Below are positions 1 through 12,585 of a stretch of 64,000 nucleotides of DNA, piece after piece. Every line of letters starts with the position of its first letter. The stretch's first letter is position 1. Under the pieces are notes generated by a model, which did no database searches, was not told the DNA's origin, and worked only from the letters and a program-made list of their open reading frames with translations. This DNA is from Diphasiastrum complanatum. Taxonomy: Eukaryota; Streptophyta; Lycopodiopsida; Lycopodiales; Lycopodiaceae. A program made the translations under genes and the position numbers. The stretch covers positions 31,645,410-31,709,409 of the forward strand of contig CM055107.1 of assembly GCA_029204225.1 (NCBI GenBank). Reading direction: 5' to 3'.

Positions 1-793
1 TGGTACCGTAGGCTACAACTAGAAGACCAAGGCACACGACAATCCACCCAACCAATAGAACTCTCAACACTAGAAAACTTTCCCTTGTGTTGCAGACTGA
101 GACTACAAGCTATCCACTACTAGATTACTAGTGCTTCCATCCCATACTACCATCACCTGCTTTGGCAAGGCTAACCTAGCTCAGAGTGGAAGATAAATTT
201 GCTAGATTACCTTGCAACCAAGAGGAGGAATGAATGAGGAGAGAAGGGAAATTGGCTTTTTACCCTAGCCTCCTCTATTAGGCTCTAGTTGTGGCTTTGA
301 TGTACCTCGGAAGGGCTAGTGACTAGGTGGGTCAAGTGACCGCTAGTGGCAAGCCACCCCCTAGTCCCCAGTGCTAGGCACCCATGTCCTTGGTTGTGTA
401 ATGGTAGGTGGCCTAGTGATTAGGCCCATCATGCATTGATCGAGTCAACTTGTAGTCAGGTGGGTAGTGACTAGGGTTAGCTCCAAGGGACCGTCTAGGT
501 ATGGCTGGGGCAAGAGGATGGCTACGTATCCTTGGGACATGACTGACATTGGCATGTTGGGTGGACCGATCACCCATACATGGGCACCATGTGTTGTAGG
601 ACTAGAATATAGTTTGCTATGCGTAAAGGTTTGCTTATGGATGTGAGGAGATCATTCTTTCACCGGCTACTAAGTTTCTTGAGGAGTTTGGAGAGCTAGC
701 ATTCTCACATTTTTTATTAGAGCCTTGTTCTAGAGAGATAATAGCTTGTTCTAGAGAGAGAAATTGTGAAAACACCATTATTCAACTTTTTCT
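1..793. other. intergenic, no feature recognised
   Basis: I see no convincing reading frame, RNA gene or repeat boundary here. Base composition is less AT-rich than most of the window, with several short direct repeats around ctagtgg/ctaggtgggt. It could be the remnant of an old element. Its right edge is set by the start of the copia LTR. Confidence 0.3.
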
Positions 794-1557
794 TGTTGAC
801 ATGTTACTTCTAACTTGTAGATCAAATATGTCGATCTTATGATTAATTTCACATCTGATCCCACACGTGTGGAGCCTGTTCCCACGTGTGAATGGAAGCC
901 AAAAGAGTACTTGTATATAGTTGGATTTAAGTTGGACCAATCTACACAAGTGTGAACTAGTTTTTTGACTAGAATCTATGAAATTGCCATTTGGCACTAT
1001 TTCCTTGTATGTAGCTAGCACTTCCATGTGAATGAGTAAATGCTCCCACATGCTAGATGTTGTTCACACGTGTGAAGCTGGCTGTACTATATCACATGTA
1101 CATATTCTCCTAGATTAGGGAAGTTTTCTATTTCCAAGGAGACTAGTGGTTGGATTTTAGCTATTAGCATAAGTCAACTTTGTTGTATGGGAATAACTTT
1201 CTCCCATTGGTGGAGCTAAATGATGTGGCACTCTCCACACGTGCCAAACCTGCTGAATCAGCATACAGGTCGTGCTTGTACTTGATCTATAAGTAGATCA
1301 CCCAATTCAATGAGAAGTTGATGAGACATTGTGATTTTATGCATAATTCTTGTGATTTCACCAATAGAATTGGTTTTTTATGCTTTGTGAGCTGTCGTTA
1401 AGTATTGTACTTTGTTCTCTGCTCACAGTCCGCACAGGGACTGTATTCCACATGTGTGAGGCCACCCTTAATGGTTCTTGAAATTTACATGTGTTGATTT
1501 TGCTAAATAGTTAATGATTTACATCTAGATCTTGATCTAATCAATAGAACTTGTTAG
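794..1557 (+). repeat. left (5') LTR of the copia element
   Basis: Direct repeat of 3348-4119 with scattered substitutions and a few small indels. It starts TGTTGACATG. It holds at least three CACGTG cores (864-869, 883-888, 1067-1072), the G-box motif bound by plant bZIP/bHLH factors. The expected tRNA-Met primer-binding site after its right edge is absent because of the internal deletion. Confidence 0.85.
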
Positions 1558-2471
1558 AGTTTGATGCCTTGCTAGATAATCAAACTTGGGATCTTGTATA
1601 CCTTCCACATGGGAAGAAGCCATTTTCTTGTAAGTGGATTTATAGATTAAAGTACAATCAAGATGGATCTATTAACAAGTACAAAGCTAGGCTTGTTGCT
1701 GAAGGTTTTCTTCAAACTAAAGGCATAGATTATGATGAAACTTTTGCACCTGTAGCAAAGCTTGTAACTAGAAGGTTGATTATTTGTATTGCTACTTTAT
1801 TCAAATGGGATCTTTTCCAAATGGATGTGACAAATGCATTTCTTAATGGCTACTTGGAGGAGGAGATGTACATGTTGCAACCCGCGGGCTTCATCAAAGA
1901 TGGAGATGAAAACAAAGTTTGCCACTTGAAGAAAAGCTTACATGGTCTTAAGCAAGCACCTAGAGCTTGGTACTCTAGGTTGCATACCTTCCTCTACTCT
2001 ATGCATTTTGTGATAAGTTCTTATGAACCTTCTTTGTATATCAAATGCAATGATGGAAAGATCATCATCTTGGTTCTTTATGTTGATGATATCATATTGA
2101 TAGGAAATGATGATGAAGGCATAAGAAAGGTAAAAGTTGCATTGTGTAGTGAATTCAAGATGGTCGATCTAGGACTTCTTAAGTTTGTACTTGGAATAGA
2201 AGTTTCTAGAGGTAGTGATTTTACTTTTATTTGTCAATCAAAATATGCTACTTCCATTCTTGAAAGATTTGGGATGAAAGATTGTAAAGGGATTGACACC
2301 CCTATGGAGCATGTTGTAAAAGTTGCTAATGATGGTGATGAAGCTTCCTTTGAGGACATCACACTTTTTAGAAAGCTTATAGGCTCCTCATCACACTTTT
2401 TAGAAAGCTTATAGGCTCCTTAATCTATTTGACAATCACTAGACCAAATTTGAGCTATTGTGTAAGTAAGT
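1551..2471 (+). pseudogene. copia reverse transcriptase fragment (N-terminal and catalytic part)
   Basis: The reading frame matches the copia RT domain (Pfam RVT_2): it opens with FDALLDNQTWDLV, followed by KWIYRLKYNQDGSINKYKAR, then QMDVTNAFLNG, LKQAPRAWYSR, and the catalytic box LYVDDIILIG, with both aspartates kept. It lacks its natural start; the codon at 1551 falls in the LTR junction. A 32-bp tandem duplication at 2357-2420 shifts the frame about 290 codons in, and the following stretch is split by the MITE at 2472. The enzyme would copy element RNA to cDNA in a virus-like particle, but this copy cannot make a full product. Confidence 0.85.
2357..2420 (+). repeat. 32-bp tandem duplication inside the RT frame
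   Basis: The unit beginning catcacacttttt is present twice with no differences (2357-2388 and 2389-2420). Thirty-two is not a multiple of three, so it breaks the RT frame. Confidence 0.9.
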
Positions 2472-2727
2472 CAAGGTTGCATCGAACCGCGGTTCGAACC
2501 TCGAACCGTTTGAACCGGAATCTGGTTTGAACCGGATTTAAAAATAAATAAAACCCCAAAAAGCCAAAAAAAAAACGTTTTGGAGATTTTTATTTTATTT
2601 TTTTCAGTTCGAACTGTTTTCCGATTCGAACCTGGCTTGACGGTTCAAACCAGAAAGAATCGGCCAGTTCGAATCGAAAAGAATCGGCCAGTTCGAATCG
2701 GCCGGTTCAAATCGGGTTGTTACCTTG
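2472..2727. mobile_element. hAT-like MITE inserted in copia RT
   Basis: A 256-bp insertion begins caaggt and ends accttg, an inverted terminal hexamer. It is flanked on both sides by the same 8 bp, aagtaagt (2464-2471 and 2728-2735). Removing the insert and one copy of the 8 bp would rejoin the RT reading frame. An 8-bp duplication with CA(A/G)GG-type ends is the hallmark of the hAT superfamily. The interior is full of GGTTCGAACC-like palindromes and repeated gaatcggccagttcgaat. There is no coding capacity, so it would depend on a transposase elsewhere. Confidence 0.85.
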
Positions 2728-3239
2728 AAGTAAGTTGAGTCAACATATGCAAGGTCCTTTAGTACATCATTGGAAAAGTGCCAAAAGAGTGCTTAGATAT
2801 ATCTCATCTACTAGATTTTTTGGCATTCTCTATCAAGGATCTAACTTGCACTTGAGAGCATACTCGGATTCAGATTTTGCAGGTGACAAGATGGATAGGA
2901 AATCCATAAGTGCATTTGCTACTTTCATTTGTGGAGGAGTGATATCTTGGCTTTCCAAAAAGCAAGATACTATCTCACTTTCCTCTTGTGAAGTCGAGTA
3001 TAAAGCCTTGACATCAACAACAAAAGAACTGCTATGGCTAAGAAGACTTTTGGAGGAGCTTCAAGTGATCAAGGCCGAGTCCCTTGCATCTATTGTGATA
3101 ATCAAGCATCACAACAAATTGCTACAAATCCTATCTTCCATGCTAGAACAAAGCATATCGAGATAGCACATCATTTTGTAAGGGAGAGAGTGCAAGCCAA
3201 GGAGGTACAACTTCTTCATGTACAACTTCTTTATTGTTG
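2728..3239 (+). pseudogene. copia RT C-terminus and RNase H fragment
   Basis: Resumes RT/RNase H coding after the MITE. Recognisable copia motifs are the HWKSAKRVLRY connection segment, YSDSDFAGD (first RNase H aspartate region), SAFATFICGGVISWLSKKQ, SCEVEYKAL (catalytic glutamate) and, in another frame, YCDNQ and HARTKHIEI. The last two lie about one frame away, so a frameshift sits near 3075-3095. The segment ends shortly before the polypurine tract and right LTR. Confidence 0.85.
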
Positions 3240-3347
3240 AAGTCTTAACCAAGCCTTTGCCAAAGGATCCATTTTTTAAGTTAAAATTTGCACTTGGTAT
3301 TGTAGATAGATGTACATTGGATTTACCAAGTTAGAATTGAGGAGGAG

Positions 3348-4119
3348 TGTTGAAATGTCATTTCTAACTTGTAGATCAAATATGTTGATCTTATGGTTAA
3401 TGTTCACATTCTGATCCCACACATGTGGAGCCTGTTTCCACGTGTGAATGGAAGCCACAAGAGTACTTGTATATAGTTGGCTTTAAGTTGGATCAATCTA
3501 CACAAGTGTGAACTAGGTTTTTGACTAGAATCTATGAAATTGCCATTTGGCACTATTTCCTTGTATGTGTGCACTTCCACGTGAATGAGTAAATGCTCCC
3601 ACATGCTAGATGTTGTTCACACGTGTGAAGCTGGCTGTACTATATCACATGTACATATTCTCCTAGATCCTATTTTTTAGGGAAGATTCCTATTTCCAAG
3701 GAGACTAGTGGTTGGATTTTAGCTATCAGCATAAGTCAACTTTGTTGTATGGGAATAACTTGCTCCCATTGGTAGATCTAAATGATGTGGCACTCTCCAC
3801 ACGTGCCAGACCTGCTGAATCAGCATACAGGTTGTGCCTGTACTTGATCTATAAGTAGATCACCCAATTCAATGAGAAGTTGATGAGACATTGTGATTTT
3901 ATGCATAATTCTTATGATTTCACCAATAGAATTGGTTTTTTATGCTTTGTGAGCTATCATTAAGTATTGTACTTTGTTCTTTGCTCACAGTCCGTACAGG
4001 GACTGTATTCCACATGTGTGAGGCGCCCTTAATGTTTCTTGAAGTTTGCATGCGTTGATCTTGCTAAATAGTTAATGATTTACATCTAGATCTTGATCTA
4101 ATCAATAGAACTTGTTACA
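3348..4119 (+). repeat. right (3') LTR of the copia element
   Basis: Partner of the LTR at 794-1557, starting TGTTGAAATG straight after the polypurine tract gaggaggag and ending near cttgttaca. The two LTRs differ by scattered substitutions and small indels (for example extra bases near 3670), so the insertion is not recent. Confidence 0.85.
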
Positions 4120-5719
4120 TCACTTGATTTGGCAATCAACACCTCTTGAAGATTGATTGTACTAATCAATCATTGTCCAAAAATCAGAAAATCAACAGTT
4201 GATAGGTGGTGGCGTAAGCTACAATGTACCCTTGGGTATCCAACAATGTAGGCTGGTTATAAGGCCATTAGAAACCAGTTTGTCCCGCCACATGAGCATC
4301 TAAGGGCTATGGAGACATGGCATTTGCATAGACAAACAAATAACACCGTTTAGGTTTAAGCAGATTTTTTTTGTGAAATTTCAATAGAAGTTCCTAGTGA
4401 TGTTCGTGAGTGGATGCATGTCCACAAATTTATATTTGGCTTGCAGGAGGATTTACTTCCTCTAGTGCTGCATGAGGCTTGTACGAACATGTGCATGCCA
4501 TTGCGATAGCTCTTATTTATGAGGGTGGTGTCAAGGGCAAGGTGCTCATGGACAGGTTGCAGGAGGTACACAACACGAGGACTTTTAGAAGCTAGCGACT
4601 GCAATAGGGTTAGAAGTGCAAGTAGTTTTTGGTAAATCTTGCAATGCTTTCGTGGGTTTTCTTGAACAAGAACTGACTTAAACATCTGCTTAATCGACTC
4701 ATCTAGAGTTTTAAGTGTAATACCATATCTTTCACTACATTTTTTTATGAATGTCAATTCTAAACAATCTTTTATAACCTGAAAAAGATCCAAAGCAGAT
4801 GTGGATGCTATCTCTGAAGATTGCAATGCAAAACTATTTTTTTCCCTATTGAACTTATCTGATGCAGATTGCAACACATACTATGTACTTGCCTCTACCT
4901 TTTCAAAACTTACAACATGTGATTCATCCACTAAGTCATTCACACTCAAAAAACACAAATACAAATACTAGAAACTTTGTTTCTTCATTTGTATAGCCAA
5001 AACGAAAGGGCCACCAGGCAGCTTCCTCTCGCTTATCAAGTCATGGGACAAACCCCTGTACTTGAACTTATATATACATGAATTACAAAATCTACAGTTG
5101 GCTGCCTAGTCACATGCCAACGCTTACCAAGCACTACATCAAAACGTTTCAACCTAATAATCTCAAAATCTAGAGATTCTGTATACGTCTGCCATAGTTG
5201 CATTGCATTTCTAGAAACACGTTCAGAAATACGTTTCTGGTTTGGGGCAGCATTTCTCAGAATTTTTTTTTTTTTGGATTTTTGAATTTTGATTTTTGTG
5301 GGCAATATGGGTATCAAATTTTAATTAAGGGCAGTACAATGCAGTCATTTCCTGCATACAGGACATTTTCCAACTTCACGGGTTCATCATTGAGGCACTT
5401 TTTTGGTTGTTAAGTTCATCTCTTTATGGACTAGCATTATCAGTGGTTTTGCTTCATGCAGCATAAACATTGTAGTATATCCTCCCCTTAACTCGAGTTA
5501 CGTTTTTGAAATAATGTTATCTTTCTTACGTGCTTTCATAAAGTCATTGGGTTGTGATTTGAGCTAGCAGTAACTTGAACTACTTTAATCACGTGCTTGT
5601 AGACCTAGACTAGCCCACAAATCTTCCAACTCAAGTCATTTCTGTAAAGAATTTGTTCGATTTTACGCTTACTTTAGACACTTATTACAAAGCCTAACTC
5701 ATTTTGATTATAATGACAG
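4120..5719. other. unassigned region with one uncharacterised minus-strand open frame
   Basis: Between the copia element and the LURP-like exon. The minus strand at 4356-4877 is open for 173 codons, with a lysine- and leucine-rich, helix-like composition (...ALDLFQVIKDCLELTF...). I do not recognise the family. It could be an exon of a decayed host gene or of a transposon, and its right-hand codons look less coding-like. A second minus frame at 5036-5317 is weaker. If the gene ending at 6353 is real, its earlier exons should be in or beyond this stretch, but I could not identify them. Confidence 0.25.
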
Positions 5720-6353
5720 GAGACCACCATTCTCCGACGAAGGTGATGTACTTTGTTGGTGTCATCTTCCTGCTTTCCAGAGAGACAGATCATACAGCAG
5801 TTCTGGACATGAGGAATATGGAATCTCCCCAGACTTAAACTCAGAAGTTTATTGGTATGATTCACAGTACGACCAACCAGCTTTAGCTTCAATGATTCTT
5901 TGGAAACGTGAAGAGTGGCAATTTCATGTTCGGATCGGTTTTTATCGTGACCGCTACATGGAAGAGCCACTTGGGGTGCTGGAAATTTGCAGCAGAGGGT
6001 GGATAGTACAGAAAATTGGTGGTCCAGGAAAAAGCTTTGTGCAACCAATTGAGGACGTTAAAAATGTCCGTTATGTATTTGAAGACAGAAACGGGCTTCA
6101 CTTCCCTATTGATGTCAACATGGTGCTAAAGAACAATTCAAGAGTTCTGTCTTATGATTGTTGCATGTTTGGCTTTCTTGTTACTCCAGGTTCCTACCGG
6201 GCGATTGGTTATAAATTTATTGTGAGCAGTAAAGCTGGTCATGATCCTGGTCTGGCATTTCTAGTTGCCTTTGTCTGTGCAAGTGCATTCTCTCCAGAAA
6301 ACATTGGATCTAATCTTAGGGTCTCACAGATGTGCCAGAAGAGCATTGACTAG
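5720..6353 (+). CDS. probable last exon of a LURP-one/Tubby C-terminal-like protein (partial)
   Basis: An open frame of about 210 codons runs from a good splice acceptor (pyrimidine-rich stretch then gacag|g at 5719/5720) to TGA-free coding and a TAG stop at 6351-6353. It starts well upstream of the methionine at 5892. The protein alternates short beta-strand-like segments: an EEWQFHVRIGF strand, LGVLEICSRGWIVQKIGG, an FVQPIEDV turn, and a closing hydrophobic helix DPGLAFLVAFVCASAF. That layout, a beta-barrel with a central hydrophobic C-terminal helix, is typical of LURP-one-related and Tubby-C-like proteins; the family call is an inference. Upstream exons were not found, and a copia element ends about 1.6 kb upstream, so this may be a truncated gene. 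Confidence 0.5.
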
Positions 6354-7200
6354 GGAGCCAGAAACATGGAGGGGCTCTTCTCTTTGTGATGATTCAGGAG
6401 GTTAAGAAGAGAGAGAATATGAGTAAGGGAAAGAAGACCTTTGTATAGCTTAGGTTGCTAAGTGTTGTACGAGCCACCTTGATCAATGTAAGGCTGTAAA
6501 AGCCAAGGGGGATCCAAATTTTCCATTCATAAATCTGTGAGGTTCGAAAAGATTGTTTGGAAGTTTAATTTTAATCCATTGAATCTGCTTGGGACAAGTG
6601 CAATAACCAAGGGTCTGTTATGAATAAAAAAGTTATGGACTATTGTATTTTAGTGAGAAATTTACTTTCTCTCAGATGAAGTAATATTACATATCTATAT
6701 GTTGCTCCATTTGTAAAAGAGCATGTTTTTACATAATGCTGTGCATCCTCGGGTTGTCACTGTGTATTGTTATTGCATTGTCCTCACTTTCAATAGTCCT
6801 GTAAATAGTGAAATACCCCTTTGACAGCTGTCCAATGTGCATGACCATGAAGCTCCGATGTCTGCTTAAAAAAGGACTGTTGTTGCAACGTCCGGTCTAC
6901 TTCTGGTCATCACTTCCTATGACATTTTTTTATATGAAATTGTTATCATAGCTTTCTTCTCCTCTGATGTTTTTGGACACACTACAAACAGGTATGCAAT
7001 CAAACATACCGAAACTCTTCAAAATCTATTCGATTTATTTGAATTGACCAATCCATTCTACCCTATCTCTTCTCACTTGTATCCCTAGACAATGCTCCAG
7101 TTCTCTTTTATCTTTCATATCATATTTTTCAGTCTGTTACTAGCTAGAATCAAATTGTCTACATTTAGGGCAACAAGCAAGACATGCTGCACAGGTTTTG
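6354..7200. other. probable 3' UTR then intergenic
   Basis: Directly follows the stop at 6353. An aataaa-type polyadenylation hexamer occurs in gaataaaaaag near 6622. Beyond about 6650 I see no gene. Confidence 0.4.
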
Positions 7201-7204
7201 ATTT

Positions 7205-8420
7205 AGACTCGCACAACTCCATACCATAACAACTCCATACCATACACTAAAGCCTATTGCATTAGAGAACTTGTCAATTTTAACCTACCAGGCTCTCGAG
7301 GCTTGCCTTAACGCGTAGACGGCTTTGTTCAATTTGCACACCAAGCCTCCCTGCCCTGTTTGAACAAAGTCTTCCGATTGCTGCGTATATAGTTTGCCAT
7401 TAAGAAAGGATGCCTTGACATCCATTTGATAATTTCATAGTTCTTCACTATAGCAATTGCCAAGATTATGCAAATTGATTCCAAACGTGCCACTGGTGGA
7501 AACGTTTCTTTGAAATCTGTTCACTCTGTTTGGGGATACCCCTGTGCTACTAAGCATGCCTTGAATCTATCCACCTTTTCATTTGCAATTTTTTGATCTT
7601 GTATACCCAGCAGCATTCTATGGGCCTTTGTCCTTTGGAAAGATATGTCAGGTATCATTTCTCTCCATGGATCTTGAATAGCTTCCTCCCAGTCTTTAGC
7701 ATCTGGAGAGCTTGACATTTCTTTGTAGTTCTTTGGCTCCAGTACTTCCCATGTATCATCACATTCTTCTGCAAAGAGGCCATAGTCTATAAACTCCTGC
7801 GGGGAGCTTTGTAATTCTCTTAGATCTGCGTAGATTCACTTCCCGCTGTTCCCTTTCTTTGTAATTTGTTTCATCGTCATTCGTCTGCTCTTTCAACAGA
7901 TCTTTTTCTTCTTCCTCTATCATTACTGTCTAGTATGCATTCTTGTTTTTTTGGTTATACTCTTCTACTTGTGAATTGCTTTAAGTCACGTTGGATTTCT
8001 GGAATGCAACATCCCTTCTCAGTTTCAGGCTTCAGAAGACGATACCCCTTTCTTTTACATTGGAGCAGTATCCTACAAAGATGCACTTTAACCCTTAGAA
8101 TCCATTATCCAATTTACTACTACACTTTTCTTTTGGCATGTGTGCATCGGCACCGAAAAACTCTAAAATGTGTGTTGACTCAAGTCCCAGCTTCCTCGGG
8201 TTTTTTCCAAAGCTTGTGTTGGGACTCTATTTAATGTGTGCAACAATACGAATGACTTTTCCTCAGAGTTTGAAATCAAGCTTTACACTGTGAAGCATGC
8301 ATCTTGCCATCTCAACAATGATATGATTTTTCCTATCGGCGACCCTACTACGTTGTTGTGAATAGCTCATTGTAAATTCCCTGTGAATGCCTTAAATAAT
8401 GCAAGAATCATTGAAATCCT
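7205..8420 (-). pseudogene. decayed copia pol (integrase end, RT) on the minus strand
   Basis: Reading the minus strand from about 8390 down gives the end of a copia integrase: a degraded QQ..RVADRKN motif, then IVEMARCMLH. The integrase C-terminal linker follows, with an FFGADAHMPKEK-like segment. Between 7718 and 7521 comes the start of RT (DWEEAIQDPW, then KVDRFKACLVAQGYPQTE). Between about 7480 and 7260 come QMDVKASFLNG and LNKAVYALRQASRAW. Stops and frameshifts occur throughout, and the RT catalytic YVDD box is not present. No LTRs could be assigned. Confidence 0.75.
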
Positions 8421-10160
<1,740 letters not shown>

Positions 10161-10174
10161 CTCATGTCCATACG

Positions 10175-10620
10175 TTGTGGCTAAAAGAATTCTTTCACAG
10201 GTTCATTATGGACTATGCCTTAATACCATTGCCCCTAACGTTCGTTCTTAAGGGGGCGAAGAAAGAATGTGGCCACAGAAAAAGTCCATTGATAACATGG
10301 ACTGATAAAATGAATGAGAGTTTTGAAACTCTCAAGCACTGTGTTTCTACGGCTCCAATTTTACACATTGTCGATTCTAACCAACCCTTTGTGGTGGATA
10401 CAGATGCTAGCAACTTTGCAATTGGAGAAGTCCTTTACCAGAATGGTAGCCCAGTGGCGTTTGAAAGCAAAAAGTTGAATCTTGCTTAGTCTAGATATTC
10501 TACCTATGAGAAGGAGCTTTTTGTAGTAATTCACGTGTTAGAAATATGGAGGCATTATCTTTATGCTGTCAGATTTACAGTGATGACTGATCACCAATCC
10601 ATTAAGTATATATGTGATCC
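10175..10620 (+). pseudogene. Ty3/gypsy RT-RNase H fragment
   Basis: The frame begins at the conserved end of RT (FFHRFIMDYALIPLPLT, matching the YYRRFI.xYA..A.PLT signature). It continues into RNase H: ITWTDKMNESFETLK, TAPILHI, FVVDTDASNFAIGEVL (first catalytic aspartate), then after an in-frame stop near 10489, SRYSTYEKELFVVIHVLEIWRHYL and MTDHQSIKYI. It stops abruptly near 10621, where a reversed copia LTR fragment begins. Nothing of the upstream polyprotein is visible, so this is a fragment of an old insertion. Confidence 0.8.
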
Positions 10621-10621
10621 A

Positions 10622-11000
10622 TAAAATGATCTTGGGTTAGAAAGACAACAAATCACGAATCTTGCCAATGTAGAAAAACCAATATCTACACTATGAATGA
10701 GATGCAAACTCTAATAGATCTTGAACATCAATCAAACATGAAATGAAATTTCTGTTCATACAAAAACAATAAGCTACTGTATTTCACATGTGTGGATCTA
10801 AAAATAGCATTTAATGAGCATTCTACACACAAAATTGCAAGATATCACAAATATAGTGCACCAATGGATAGTAGAACCCAAGAGAACCATGTATAAGCAT
10901 GAACGAGATAAGAGAGGGAGAAAAGCCTTCTCTTCCCACGAGATACATCCTTTTATATCAGGTCCAAACCTAACTTCAAACTTTGGTTTCCCTCTATAAT
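10622..11000 (-). repeat. truncated copia LTR, same family as the LTR at 61.7-62.2 kb
   Basis: The reverse complement matches 61790-62160 over most of its length: a gtttggacctg(a/c)tataaaagg TATA-box region, catggttctcttgggttctactatccattgg, and the atttcacatgtgtggatc stretch. It lacks roughly the last 30 bp of the LTR and the primer-binding site, and its other end fuses to gag coding sequence near 11000. Confidence 0.8.
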
Positions 11001-11009
11001 GAAAAACCC

Positions 11010-12010
11010 TACTATTATTGTGAATAGATTCAATGTCTCGCTTCTTCTTTTCATTTTTGTACTTGAGTGTTCTGCAGTCCTTGATGAGATGGCTAGTCCT
11101 CTTATAGTATTTGAGAACAATTTTTGCATTGGCTGAAATGATCAAGAATTCGGCCCTGAACCAAAATTCGACCCTGAGCCAAAATTCGACCCAGAGTCAA
11201 AATTTGATCCAGATTGTATGTTGCTCTTTCTGTCAGGATAATCTGACTTTGGAGATGTCTTAGATTTGAACTTCTGATTTCTGTTTGTGTATAGAGCTTG
11301 AGGATCAGATCCTGAGCTCGAGGAGGATGCATTTCTTCTGATCTCCTCTTGTAATAGCCTCTAAATGACTTTCGATAGAGTGAGATGCTGCTGGGTCAAA
11401 ATAGCCATGACCCATGTTTCATAGGCATCAAGCAGACTCGATAAAAGAGTCATTACTGCAACTGAATCTTCAATGACTGAGCCGGTTCCAATCATTTGCT
11501 CCATGAGGTTTTTGAATGTATCGAGATGGCTGAAAATGGTGTCTGCATCAAATTCTCAAAGTGAAGAATTTCTTCCTCATATGGAGTTTGGATGTGACAT
11601 CTCTGATGTCATAGAGAGTTGCTAGGATGTCCCATGCATCCTTAGCAGTTTGAGCAGATCTAATGTGATTGATCTGAGAGTATTTGATGATCAATGCAAT
11701 TAAGGCAAATGCCTTGCCATCTCGTTGTCTCCATTTGGTGATGCTAGTTGCATCAACCTTTGGTTTGATTTTAGTACCATCAACTATGTCCCATAGTTCT
11801 TTGGCTAGTAGAACGACTTTCATCTTGAACTTCGAGAGATGGTAGTTCTCTCCATCGAGCTTGTCAATCAGAGAAGAACTAGAGGATGATCCATTCTGGT
11901 ATAGTGGCGAGATCGTTGGTAGAAACAATGACATATGAATACAGTTGGCTACGCACTTGCTGAAAATATGTCTTGGTAGAAACAAGACTGATAATCCGCA
12001 ATAGAAAATG
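11010..12010 (-). pseudogene. copia gag on the minus strand (UBN2-type)
   Basis: From 11985 down the minus strand encodes a copia gag: LIDKLDGENYHLSKFKMKV, WDIVDGTKIKP, then AKDAWDILATLYDI and LHMRKKFFTLRI, the classic DUF4219/UBN2 capsid pattern. A frame change near 11548 is followed by a low-complexity segment. A degraded CCHC zinc knuckle lies near 11100-11050 (YYKRTSHLIKDC, with the expected first cysteines lost). Gag would form the virus-like particle, but this copy is broken. It ends at the LTR fragment at about 11000, so protease and pol are missing. Confidence 0.8.
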
Positions 12011-12026
12011 CAGATTACTTAACCAC

Positions 12027-12123
12027 CCGCTCTGATACCATATTGTAAAACGGTGGGTTATCAGAAATGATTGACCGATATCAGATTAGTAGAGCTCAGA
12101 TAGAAATAGACACTCTGATACCA
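12027..12123 (-). promoter_or_regulatory. two copies of a copia primer-binding site
   Basis: On the minus strand TGGTATCAGAGC occurs ending at 12030 and a close copy ends at 12113, 83 bp apart. This motif is complementary to the 3' end of initiator tRNA-Met and primes minus-strand cDNA synthesis. Two copies suggest a local tandem duplication of the LTR/leader junction. Confidence 0.75.
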
Positions 12124-12126
12124 TGT

Positions 12127-12585
12127 TGTACAATGATAGAAATGTGGTGATGAGCAGCGAAACTGGTGAGCAGATGGTTATTGGATCAGAAGTGCAACAG
12201 TTACCAAGAAAAAAAAATGTTCAAGGTGAATAAATCAGACAATGCACAATAGAACAACAATAATGTGGAAAAAGACTTGCACTTTGATAGGATATAAAAA
12301 AGGAGTACAAGAGCTTGAAGCTGGCGCAAAATAGTAGGCGCAAAATACTTTAGTTGAGTTTGGTGATTGCAAACTGATTGAACAACTATCTACAAAAATA
12401 CTGCCTGTGCAGGATGATAACCTGATAAGGGCGCTGACTCCATTGTAGACATTTCTTGATGATTGGCAGATGATCAGTACATTGAAAGCTGACATTAATC
12501 TGCTTAATTAACTACATTCGTCCTCTAGTAGGTAGCCGTCATTTTACCAATAAATGAATGTACATAGGTAGGCGGACTGTCAACA
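12127..12585 (-). repeat. probable copia 5' LTR
   Basis: On the minus strand it starts TGTTGACAGTCC at 12585 and ends ...ATTGTACA just before the outer primer-binding site. It is followed in the right order by PBS and gag. No second copy is in the window, so the start is inferred from the TG terminus only. Confidence 0.5.

Larger units (their letters stand above)
794..4119 (+). mobile_element. Ty1/copia retrotransposon, internally deleted, both LTRs present
   Basis: Two direct repeats of about 770 bp, each starting TGTTGA and ending near ...AACTTGTTA(CA), bracket reverse transcriptase and RNase H coding sequence in copia order. The tract GAGGAGGAG just before the right LTR is a polypurine tract. 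The primer-binding site, gag, protease and integrase are missing: RT coding sequence begins directly at the left LTR edge, so the 5' internal half was lost. A hAT-like MITE lies inside the pol region. I could not find a clear target-site duplication around the element. It is non-autonomous and decayed. Confidence 0.85.

Noticed and set aside
2472-2727. tRNA-derived SINE because of GGTTCGAACC boxes
   Set aside because: No A box at the right distance and no A-rich tail; the inverted ends and 8-bp duplication fit a hAT MITE better.
4356-4877. Vesicle-tethering or other named host protein on the minus strand
   Set aside because: The helix-like composition invited comparisons, but no family signature could be confirmed, so it was left unnamed.
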